A DNA stretch of 49,349 bases from Phialocephala subalpina (Eukaryota > Ascomycota > Leotiomycetes > Helotiales > Mollisiaceae). Below, one piece after another: positions 17,698-28,200 of this stretch (positions are counted from its first letter, which is position 1; each line of letters opens with the position of its first letter). The translations under genes were made by a program, and so were the position numbers. The notes below the pieces were generated by a model, which did not search any database, was not told the DNA's origin, and was given only the letters and a program-made list of their open reading frames with translations. Location of the stretch: positions 45,575 through 94,923 of the forward strand of contig FJOG01000080.1 of assembly GCA_900073065.1 (NCBI GenBank). The letters run 5' to 3'.

Positions 17698-18821
17698 AGG
17701 CAAACCATATATACTAGTTATGCAACACCTCAAAAACTCAAAAACCACAACTTTTAAAAAAGACCTTTTAATGTATAACGCACTAAGCTTAACTATAGCA
17801 ACTCTGATTCTATAGTTTTTATAAAGGAAAATCCATTGTTATAAATATTTTATATATTAAATTATTATTTATAAATATTCGAAATTATAAAAATAAAATA
17901 AAATTCTTGAATTTATTAAAAGCAAAAATAAATACTTATAGTTTTACGCGTAAAACTCTAATATTTTATTATATTAATTTGTATTATTTATATATATATA
18001 TATAATAAATAAAAAGTATTAAAAATTTATTTATATATATTTTTAATAATAATATAAATTTTTATTTATTTGGAGTTTAATTTAAGTATTTTTGAGTTAA
18101 AATATTTAAATTATAAATATATTACNNNNNNNNNNNNNNNNNNNNNNNNNNNNNNNNNNNNNNNNNNNNNNNNNNNNNNNNNNNNNNNNNNNNNNNNNNN
18201 NNNNNNNNNNNNNNNNNNNNNNNNNNNNNNNNNNNNNNNNNNNNNNNNNNNNNNNNNNNNNNNNNNNNNNNNNNNNNNNNNNNNNNNNNNNNNNNNNNNN
18301 NNNNNNNNNNNNNNNNNNNNNNNNNNNNNNNNNNNNNNNNNNNNNNNNNNNNNNNNNNNNNNNNNNNNNNNNNNNNNNNNNNNNNNNNNNNNNNNNNNNN
18401 NNNNNNNNNNNNNNNNNNNNNNNNNNNNNNNNNNNNNNNNNNNNNNNNNNNNNNNNNNNNNNNNNNNNNNNNNNNNNNNNNNNNNNNNNNNNNNNNNNNN
18501 NNNNNNNNNNNNNNNNNNNNNNNNNNNNNNNNNNNNNNNNNNNNNNNNNNNNNNNNNNNNNNNNNNNNNTTAAAGAATATTTAAATAAATTAAAATTTTA
18601 AATCAAAAATTCAAAAATTCAAAATCTTTATATTATATATATATATATTTATAATATAATTTAAAAAAATTTAAAAATAAAAATAAATATTAATATTAAA
18701 GAAAAATATATATATTATAATTTCCCCAAGTTATAAAGCTCTAAAAGCTTTAATGGTAATACTATGAGAATGCGATTTTGGGTTTTTGGGGTGTTGCACA
18801 ACTAGTGTGTATGGTTTGCCT
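17698..18821. mobile_element. AT-rich TIR element with TA target-site duplication, containing an assembly gap
   Basis: Both ends carry an inverted repeat of about 50 bases starting AGGCAAACCATA, with ACTAGTT.TGCAACACC further in. Mismatches between the arms are mostly C/T transitions. TA dinucleotides flank both ends (17696-17697 and 18822-18823), as expected of Tc1/mariner/pogo-class insertion. The interior is almost pure A/T with no recognisable transposase, consistent with heavy RIP, and includes the 444-N gap, so the true length is unknown. Confidence 0.75.
18126..18569. other. Assembly gap (444 N) inside the TIR element
   Basis: Run of N. ORFs drawn through it are meaningless. Confidence 0.99.
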
Positions 18822-18823
18822 TA

Positions 18824-20280
18824 ATGCACGTGCTCTCCGTGGTCTCGGCGTCCGAAAAGAGCCTAGTGGAACTACCCAGACCTGTATTATTATTGGAGCC
18901 GGCGTCGTTCCTTCTTCTCATCCCTGACCATTCTTTCAGCTCTCAGGAAAACAAATCCTGTATCTACAAGACATACCTCGAGTCTTCACTCACGCCATCT
19001 GTCTGGATTGAACCACTTGCCTCGTGCCTCATTGGAATGAGAAGGAACACTGTCAAATCGTAGCTTCGCGGTCCCAGCTACACTATGAGTGCTTGAGCCC
19101 TCCTCGTTTTCGCGACAGACTGCTGCATCGACGAAGGAGAGTGCTCTTCGATTCGTCGTGCCAGGTGTGATAGTGATAGTTGGGGCGATACCTTCGACCA
19201 AGCAACCCGCGTGTTCCAGCTATCGGCGAATTCGTACTGGCACGCACCACCGTCGTCCTCTCTGAGCCACGGAATCGACTCCCGATCGCGCAGGCCACCA
19301 AGCCTTTGGTGTGTAAGTCATTCTTGGTGACCTATCAGCTTGTGGCGCCTGCAGCGAACGAAAGTCGAGTGGTACTACCCACCTCAATATTGGGGTTTGA
19401 ACTTCATCTCCTGTATATCTTTGGGCTGTGCAGTACTGTGCTTCTTTGGATGGCATCGTTACGGATTTCCTCGGCGAACTCGCTTCAGAAGTTCGAGTTA
19501 ATATCAATTGCATCTGAACAAGCAAGCGCGTCGCTCCTAAGTCTCTTGTCGTCGTCTAACTCATATTCCTGTAGATTTCAAGATTCAAATTTGCATATTC
19601 TTCCTCGCCTCTTTCCAGCATCTTCGCGAAAAGGTAAAAGCGACTATTTCAGTACACGACGGGGTAAATCGTATTTGAGAAGATCGTAAGTGCAACCCAG
19701 ATGTTCCTATATCGTTGCCCCGTAGTCAATATTTCCACTTGTATTTTAGAAATCTCGGTTGTAACCTATCGAGTCTGTGTGGATGGGAATGACCGGATTC
19801 CGATGCGTAAGACGAGCTTTTGGCCTGAGCATGGTCGTACGGACAAACATCTAAACATCTATACATAAGAATTAGGTACCTCGCTGTCCTTTTATTGCTG
19901 GTAGTGAATTGAAGCCTACGTTTGTCCAAAATAGCGGGGAAATACGTAGGAATGCCTGAAAAGTTTGAGTCTCGCATACCCATACTCCATACTTTCCCGA
20001 ACGATTCGTTACAATTGGATAGTCATTGCGTCGGTGAAATCTTATCAAGAAAATACGTCTCGAGTTTACTGGCTCGGCCCATACATTATTCGTATTTCAT
20101 TTCCCCGCACAAGTCGGCTTTATCCTCAGGCACGGCGAACGCGCAACTCATCGGTGCCTACGCTTCACTGATATAATGTGATCCCTAGATCCGCACATGG
20201 TGCCAGGCACTCTATTTCGTGTTCCTTGGCAATTCTCATTTGCTTGCTAGTACTTAACATATCGTCAGGTATTTGGAGGT
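18824..20280. other. Unassigned region with overlapping short ORFs
   Basis: Several ORFs of 60-170 codons lie on both strands (for example 19180-19689 plus and 19220-19525 minus), overlapping each other. None shows a domain I recognise and none has a clear splice structure. They may be chance ORFs or a decayed gene. The 5' untranslated region or an extra upstream exon of the acetyltransferase may fall near the right end (a CGTCAG acceptor-like site precedes its ATG). Confidence 0.35.
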
Positions 20281-21050
20281 ATGGGCAACCCTGACGATGA
20301 AGAGAACGAAGCACGGATGCAGAGAGGGGAACTGTACTACGCTTTCGTACCAACATTGATCGCTAAACGAAAGCGATGCCACAACGCTTGTCGCAGGTTC
20401 AATCAAGCAGAAGACCCCTCGAGAAGAAAGCTTGTCGAGCTTTGGAGGGAGTAAGTCCTCGCAATCTGAATGGATCACTTTAAATGGGGCATTAAGGTGT
20501 GATAGTATTATCGATGACGGGTCTCCCCTTCCACCGCCAGCAGCAAGCGATGGAGAGGATGCAGTTCTTCTTCAAGACGAACCATACATAGATGGTCCAA
20601 TAAAGATCGATTACGGTACCAATCTCAGGTAAAATTTCTGACACTCGAATTTACACATGCGCTGACAGAGACAGGATTGGCAAAGGCGTCAATATCAACT
20701 ACGATTGCACGTTTATCGATACATGTCTGATTACCATCGGAGCACGCACCCTCGTTGGTCCAAACTGCTCTTTCTTCTCCGGTACTCATCCTCTCGATCC
20801 TTTCCTTCGCAGTGGCACGAGGGGACCCGAGCTCGGTGCCCCAATCACAATCGGTGAAGATTGTTGGTTTGGAGGTGGTGTGATCGTGTGTCCTGGTGTC
20901 ACTATTGGCCGAGGAGTGACTGTTGGTGCTGGAAGCGTCGTGACGAAGGATGTACCCGATTTTCATGTTGTGGCTGGGAATCCTGCTCGCATCTTGAGGA
21001 AAATCACTCCCACCGAGTCAGATCCTTCGCGAGCTGAAGATGATAAATAA
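20281..21050 (+). CDS. Maltose/galactoside-type O-acetyltransferase (left-handed beta-helix)
   Basis: Three exons, 20281-20450, 20497-20628 and 20675-21050, with GT-AG introns of 46 nt each, encode 225 residues. The N-terminal maltose acetyltransferase domain reads MQRGELYYAFVPTLIAKRKR, CHNACRRFNQA and RRKLVELWR. Hexapeptide repeats of the beta-helix follow (NINYDCTFIDTCLITIGART, ITIGEDCWFGGGVIVCPGVT, IGRGVTVGAGSVVTKDVP, VVAGNPARILRKI). The catalytic His is in FFSGTHPLD. These enzymes transfer acetyl from acetyl-CoA to sugars; the fungal substrate is unknown. The start is the first ATG in frame with the domain; a further upstream exon cannot be excluded. Confidence 0.88.
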
Positions 21051-21864
21051 AGGCGTTTCTAGGCAGAATAATACATCGGAGTTTCCATTAAGAGCATGCA
21101 AGGCTTTGTATTCGGTAAAATAATATCACTTAACGAGGTTGTCATTTGTTCTTCGGAAGGACACTGTCGATGGGTTCACAACCCCAGAATGCTAGACTAT
21201 TGTATGCAAAGAGTCTACATTCTTTATAAAAATAAAATAAAAGCCTGAAGGGTTACTATGCAACGGAGATGTCGAATTCCAATTATTTGTAACTTAGTTA
21301 TGAAAAATTGAGGCAAATGCTCGAATACAAACAAGGCTTTACTTCTCGAGGGCATTTTGCAAGTGCATTCAAAAAATTGATGCCCTACTTCCAAGTCTCA
21401 CGTTTAAACAGAAACGATTGTCCAATTATTTATGAGTTACAGGGTCAAAACAAGATCCAAAATTGATTTCCGAGCAATAATAATTTTGGGTTTTAAAATT
21501 TTTATTAGTGACGATAAAGGACTTTGAAATGCGATGGACCTCAAAACGTCGGTGGGTCTCGCTAAGCTTAGGGGGCTCGCTTGCGAGTTAAGGACGGCTG
21601 TCGGAGGTTTATAGAGTCGTAGCTTGTAGTATCTCCTTTCCTTCTAAGATTTGCCTCTGCGAATTTATTACATAAAACCAAGAATACGCAATAGCAACTA
21701 GCCCTTGGGACAGCATGGTATCCTTTACATATCGCAAAATATGCCCGCTCATGATATTATCATACCCCATAAGTAACCCATGCAGTATAGAAAAAGACAG
21801 CCTGCAGAAATATCGACCCAAATGGGTATGATATGTACGCATCGAAAAAGGGAACCCCAACTGT
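21051..21864. other. Intergenic, partly AT-rich
   Basis: Lies between the 3' ends of two convergent genes. No gene recognised. The sequence around 21220-21520 is AT-rich but shows no transposon ends. Confidence 0.45.
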
Positions 21865-24142
21865 TCAAAGATCCAACAACTCTTCCATCTCGTGTCTATG
21901 ACTCAGTGCCGAACACACCACGTCCATTTCTCCATTCACTCCATATTCGCCGTTTCCGTTGACCTTCAAAGTCTCCTTCCGAGCCCTCGGACACGTCGCT
22001 CGGATCACATCTTCCAGCGCTACGAACGTCACCTTCCCTCCGTGGTGCTGGCACCAACTAACAGTCATCTTCAGCGCATTCTTTATATCTCTGCCATTCA
22101 AGGTCCACAGTGCCAACTCGTTGATATTCGCAGGCGAGATATTTGAATGGAAGGAGGGTGGCAGCCGATTGAGGAAGTTCGTCCAAATTTGTGTTCGGGA
22201 TGAGAAGGGGAGGGGTGGGAACCGTAAGTGGATGTGGAGTCTGGATTCGACGGCGACGTCGATAGTATCGTAGAGGTTGGTGGTGAGGAACATTATCCCA
22301 GAGTAATACTCCAGTCTTCTTAGGAGCGCTGTTGACGATCATCAGTAAAATTTCAATGGCTGTGTCTGAGGGATAGAGAGTAGCAGAGGGGAAGGTCGAG
22401 GAACATACTGGCAACTATCTCATTGCGAGTGAGACCATTTTCGGATCGACGTTGGAGATAAATATCCGCTTCGTCGAGGAGAACTATGGCGTTCCATTCT
22501 GCGGCGTTGGTCATTATATGGTCAAATGAGGAGTTCACCAAGTGCGGCGTTCCCATTTCATTCGCATCGACATAGTATAGTGGTAGTCGAGTCTTGTCTG
22601 CTATAGCTTCCGCCATTAAAGTTTTTCCTGTTCCCGGAGGTCCACTTAGCAAGACGAGAAGGCCACGACCCTTCCCCGCTATCACATCATCACTTCTTTT
22701 GGGGTGATCCTTGTGGTGTTGCACAAGGGAGACCACGAGATCTTTGTTTCGCTCTGGGTGCACCAAGTGATTGTATGCTTCATCTGTTAGGCGGAGGGGG
22801 AATATCTTGTTGATGTGGAAGGTTTCCCAGCATTTCGAGGAGAGGGAGTAACCGTTCAGGAGGGGTGACATTATGAGCAAGTACTCGCTATTCCCGCACA
22901 CTATGTCTCTGCTTTCTTTCTTCAGGTCTTCGCTGGGACGCCGCCGCTCTGCACTTTCTTTTTCTCCAACACCCTTGTAGCCCGGCAGGGGAGAGCTACC
23001 TTTAGAGGGATGGGAGCCTCTGTTGTAGCCGAAGATGTCAACTATGACTCGAGTCTGGATCTGGAGAAATTATTTCGTTAGTGCTAAATGGCTGAACTGG
23101 GTATGGAAGTGGGATCTTACGGAATTTCGTGCCAGGTCATTCTCACGATCGCCGGGAAGATCCTGATCTCCTTCATCTAAATTTTGGTATCGCACATATT
23201 CAATACCTTGAAAGTCCAGGGTCCTCTCTCCACGAGCACACAGTTGTTCTTTCAATAATCCTGAGTTTGATGCGAATTCAATTGGATAGAACGAGAGACT
23301 GCTAATGAGTTTTTTCCCTTCAAAGAAAGGCATTACAATTGACTTTGGCTCCAATTTATATCGGACACCATCAAACTTGACATACTCGACTTTGGCCTTG
23401 AACGAGGTGCCTCTCTGTATTGACCCCATACTGTGAGTGACGCGGTATGCGCGTTGAATGTTTCTGTTGCTACTGTCCTTCTCCACCACAATGGTGCCTT
23501 TAGGAAACAGCGTCCATACGAGAGCATGGGTGATTTGATTGTCCTTCTCGAGGTCCTCCAATTCATCAATGGTGGGTCCAAGCTCATCATTGATAACTTT
23601 GCACAAAGTCTCCATGTGAACTTGCGCTTCTGCCTCATTGACTGTCTTCGAAAGCTCTGCAACCTTCTCGCGTGCAAAGTACAATGGTTCAAGGGGCCAT
23701 TCGATTGAGGTGATGTTCGTATCCCATATCGCTCCGTGATACTCGAGTACATCCCCTAGCTGGTCCTTGATGAGCGGACTGAGAAGGGAGATGGACGAGA
23801 CTCGGAATGTAGCGACATTTCCAAATGATGGGCCAGTTTTCTGAGTCTTATAAATTTGAATGGCATATCCTTCCCATTTGACTTTCTTCGCCTCGGGTAG
23901 AGTGGGAGGTTGCCATTCAACCCAATTGATCTCGTCTGTGTCGTCCTCGAGTGGAGGACCTTGGTAGAATGTCTTTACCTCCGCTCGGATCCCAAAGTGG
24001 TCAGCTTGGGATTGCTGGGGCTTCGAACGTTTGAAGAATCTGGACTTTTGTGTTTTCGCTGGGGTCACTTCAGGCGAGTCTGTCCATACTTGTGTCAGAT
24101 GCAGTTCCTTCCATCAATCGCATCTTTTGAACACTCACCCAT
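21865..24142 (-). CDS. Fungal AAA+ ATPase with DUF7025-like N-terminal domain
   Basis: Four coding exons: 24142-24139, 24079-23121, 23060-22409 and 22328-21865, all with GT-AG introns (59, 60 and 80 nt), giving 692 residues. Exon 1 holds only ATG G, so the start is set by splicing. The first half matches the uncharacterised domain of fungal AAA proteins (VATFRVSSISLLSPLIKDQL, TIDELEDLEK, LFPKGTIVVEKD). The ATPase core has Walker A SGPPGTGKT near residue 460, Walker B IVLLDEAD near 515, sensor-1 region IMFLTTN and the SRLHIHLRFP segment; splicing of exons 3 and 4 restores TLLRRLEYYSGIM. Members are abundant in filamentous fungi and their role is unknown. The C-terminal lid region reads ALWTLNGRDIKNALKMTVSW. 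Confidence 0.85.
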
Positions 24143-24399
24143 GCCTGCGATTTCGGGCAAAGCAGGAAAACAAGATCAGAGGGGCACTATTACTCAGAGA
24201 AACCGCAAAGGAAAATTGCCATGTTCTACATCACTACCAGAATCGCGGGCGGACTAGAGCCTTGTGGGTGGAGTGCCGGGCTGGAAGGTTATATCTCCAC
24301 AGAGCCTTGTCCTAAAACTGCCTTCTTGCACCTGCACTCCGCCTCCACCAAGCAGGGTTTTGCTCACTACACAGCCTTGCTGGCCATGCTTTTTGTGAG
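24143..24399. other. Promoter side of the AAA ATPase gene
   Basis: No gene recognised. Ends at the inverted-repeat element. Confidence 0.4.
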
Positions 24400-24564
24400 G
24401 CTACTTTGGTCTTTGGGTAAATAAGTCCACCCCTGGGAGTTTTGAGGTCAGCCTCACCAAGGGTAGATGACCAATACGAGAGGCAGAATTGGCATAATTG
24501 TGGGGTAGAAAGTGCGAGAAGCAGATGCCAGGGGTGGACTTATTTACCCAAAGACCAAAGTAGC
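24400..24564. mobile_element. 165-bp MITE-like inverted-repeat element
   Basis: A perfect inverted repeat of 37 bases starts GCTACTTTGGTCTTTGGG at the left and is mirrored at the right end, with 91 bases between the arms. TGAG stands directly outside both ends (24396-24399 and 24565-24568), a possible 4-bp target duplication. There is no coding capacity. Perfect arms suggest a young insertion that escaped RIP, as expected for very short repeats. Confidence 0.6.
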
Positions 24565-25268
24565 TGAGGCTGCATCGGTGGGAGATGCACATCTTCGTAA
24601 CGATGGTGGAGAGCCTACTGGATTGCCGAGCAGCTGTGGTGAAGACACGTATGGGGAAGTGGCGATGCGTGCTGGCTGCCCGGCTTGAACGCCTGAAGCT
24701 GCAGTGATGAGAGCCCACCAATTACAGTATAGGTAGGCGCGAAAAGGAGATAGTGAGGACAGAAAAACTCATGTTAATCGAGCAACGTAATTAACACTGA
24801 AAGAAATCGCAATAATGTTAGGAAGTAATTTGAATGTCCGCCAACGCGTAAAGGATTTTGAGCTAGATGCGCTAGGGAGCCACAGTCGAACAATGAAGGC
24901 TGCTGCTCTGAGAAGTGTCTAACCTTATCTTCGAAGTCCGGGTTTGCTGTCCAGCTCGACGCCCCGATGAGGCGCGGTTTTAGATCCCATGACCCACACC
25001 CACACCCAAACCCATCCACTCACCCACCCAACCAACCACCCATTTCTTCACTCTAACGTGGTGCCAATGAAAAAGGTGACGGAAAAAATGAACTGGGCAT
25101 ACTGGCGATCATCCTCCCTAACAATGGAATCGGCATTGGCATCTTCATATTTCCGAGGCCATTAGATCGGCGTCCCGCGGTCCTTGAGCGATGATTATGA
25201 TTATTGACCTCACTTCTACCTAGGTACTTACCTCGAATCTGCTGCCTGCCTGCCCCCCTCCTGCATCA
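24565..25268. other. Intergenic upstream of the NLR-type gene
   Basis: No coding sequence recognised. A CACCCA-rich low-complexity stretch lies at about 24990-25045. Confidence 0.4.
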
Positions 25269-28200
25269 ATGCCGGCTCCCGCCAGTGCTATCCAGAAAAC
25301 GGCTGCGGTGGCCATCCACCGTGAGGGCCTCAGTGTTCTTAGCTGTCCAGCCGACGCAGCACTGGAGTACGTTCTCGTTCTCCTTCCCGAAAGAAATATC
25401 ATTAATAATTCTTCGAAGTATTGTCTTCTTACATGGACTCAATGGCCATCCCCATGATTCATGGGCTAATCACAAAACGGGGTTCTTCTGGCCTTCTGAG
25501 TTTGCCGGGAATACCCCCACTGTGCGAGCTATGGCATTTGGGTATATAGCAGATTTCAGCAGCGGGAGTCATAACTCAATGGGCATCACACAGCACGCCG
25601 AAGCGTTGTTGGTGAATTTGAGAAACAACCGGCCTAAAGAATTGGTAAGGCTTCCAGGCTAGCCGTATGGTCGCGAAAGTAACCTGTCGAGTAGAGACAT
25701 CGTCCCCTTGCTTTTGTCTGTCACAGTCTCGGAGGGCTCGTCGTCAAGCAGGCCCTAGTGCTCAGCTCGATGAAGGATCCGTACAAAGAGATCCTGAGTT
25801 CGACAAGGCTGATATGTTTCATGGGTACTCCGCATCGAGGAAGTCACGTTCTCGAGAAAATGAAAGTCTCAATGCTCGAGAAGCTTGCCAAGGCGGCATT
25901 CCAGGAGATCCCCTACAATTTGAAAACTGCTCTGAAGCCACGGGCGAACGAACTGTTCGAGATAAACGACGCCTTTGCTAGTGTCAAAGGCAGTCTAGCT
26001 ATCATCAACTTCTATGAGCAAAAACATGTGAGAGGCCTAGGTGAACTCATTGTTGACAAAGACTCAGCTGTCTTGTACTTTGAGAACGAAGAAAGCATTC
26101 AAGTCTACCGAGATCACAGGGAGTTAATCCGGTTCGAGAACGCCGAAGACGATGCATACCGGCTTGTCTTTCAGACTCTACAAGTCAAAATCTCTACTTT
26201 GTTAAGCCAAGACAAGGGCAAGGCGCACCAGGACGTTACGAGGCAGATGAGAATGGAATGTCTCCGAAGTCTCAAATTCCCCGAGTCGGAAAAACGAGCG
26301 AATGATATTTCCGAGCCAAGTGGGAATACTTTGGGTTGGCTATGGGAGGATGAAATTGGCTTTGTCAAGTGGCTGGAACGTGATCGAGGTATTTACTGGG
26401 TGGGAGGGAAGCCGGGATCTGGGAAATCGACCTTGATGAAGGAGATGGCATCTCAGTATCAAGAGAAGTATTCGAAGAAAGGTTTCGTCTGCGCAACTCA
26501 CTTTTTTGATGATCGAGGAACTTTCTTGGAGCGATCGTTTGAAGGTTTTTTGAGGTCAGTATTAGAGCAACTTCTTCGACAGGAGCCGCTTCTCTTCGAC
26601 TGCTTGATGGAAGCTTTCAGACAGCATTTTGATCATACATGGTAAGTTTATCACACAGAAACTGAAAGTCTTTGTCACGTATGCTGATAGATTCAAGTTG
26701 CTGTTGTCGGGAGGATGACGAAATTCGATGGAATCTTCGGTCTTTAAACGTCGCCTTTCGGACGATCGTATTGAAAGGTCCCTCGAATATTCGCCTCTGT
26801 CTTTTTGTTGATGCTCTTGATGAGTGTGATAATCCGGTAAAGGACTTTATTTCCTTCTTCGAAGAGCTAACCCGAAATGAGAAACTGCACATAAAAGTCT
26901 GTTTTTCTAGTCGAAATATCTCAGAAGACCTCCTTAGCTCGTTCTCCATGGGTCAGGGATTTATCCTCCAAGAGCGGAACTCGAAAGATATTAAGAAATT
27001 TGTCAACGATAGATTGTCGTCAAGTTTCTCGATCCTGGAGCACGACAAAGATTTGATATTTTCTCAAGATTTGTTGGAATTAAAGGATGAGATTATCCAA
27101 AAGGCGGATGGCGTATTCCTTTGGGTGGGTGATCCGTGCTTCCTGCAATATAACTCTGAAGCAAGGGAATGCTAATTCATACTTGAGGTCAACATTGTTC
27201 TTTCAGAATTCGAACGAGGATTGGAAAATGGCAACACAGTTGCCGAGCTTCGAGAGAACTTGAAAGCGATTCCGAGCGAACTGAGCGGGTTGTTCGATAT
27301 CCTACTGGGCAAGATCGATCCTGCATATATCCCGGAAACGAACATCATGCTCTCGATTGTACTCATTGCAGTCCGACCCCTGACGCTGTCAGAGTTTCGA
27401 TATGCTATGGCATTTAGCTCCGATAAAGAGTTTGATTCCTAGTAAGTCTTTGACCTTGCCGAGAACTACTCGCCTTCTTGGAAGTTTCCGGGGGTTGCAT
27501 TAACCCTATTCGTGCATGTCTTGCTACTCCTGGGACATTTCTTTGCTCCTGAACTGTTGCCGACGCCATTACTAAAAATTATACTGACTTGGAAATTCTG
27601 GGCTTAAGTTCAGATATGAAAGCATCGAAGGCGGTGGTTCAGACGGATCTCGCGATGATGAAAAGGATCCGCAGCCGCTGCGGCGGCCTTCTCGAAGCCA
27701 AAGTTCTTCTGGATCCCGACGGCCCTACCAGCAACTCTTCTCCTAAAAAGATAGTTCAATTCATCCATCAATCTGTCAAAGACTATTTTATCTCGGGTCG
27801 AGAAGCTGTTAATACCAAGATATGGAATTCAAAGGATCTAATGGCTAAGGGGCAAGCAAATTTGTGCCAGGTCTGTCTCAAGTATATGTGCACCAGCGAA
27901 ATCCAGAATGTTCCCTTGCTCCTTGAGAAATCTTATGATGTCCCGCAGGAAGATGAGAACTCCACATTCACGGAAGACTATCCGCTGCTGCAATATTCAG
28001 TGATGAGCTGGACGACGCACTGCAAGGAGGCCGAGAAGCTAGGCTTGCCTCAAAATGGCTATCTCGATGAATTCGGCCAGGAGGACAACAAACACTTCGA
28101 AATTTGGCGCGAGGTTCACGATTGGCTGAAGCCTTCGAACCCCTTTGGGGCGGACACTACCCCGCTACAGATAGCGGTCCAGTACGACATCATAAGTTTT

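Noticed and set aside
18070..18573. ORF across the N gap
   Set aside because: The translation is almost all X.
19180..19689. 169-codon ORF as a real gene
   Set aside because: No domain, overlaps equally good minus-strand ORFs and has no splice support; left as unassigned.
24143..25268. Hidden gene between the AAA ATPase and the NLR gene
   Set aside because: ORFs are short and overlapping; one merely reads through the inverted-repeat element.
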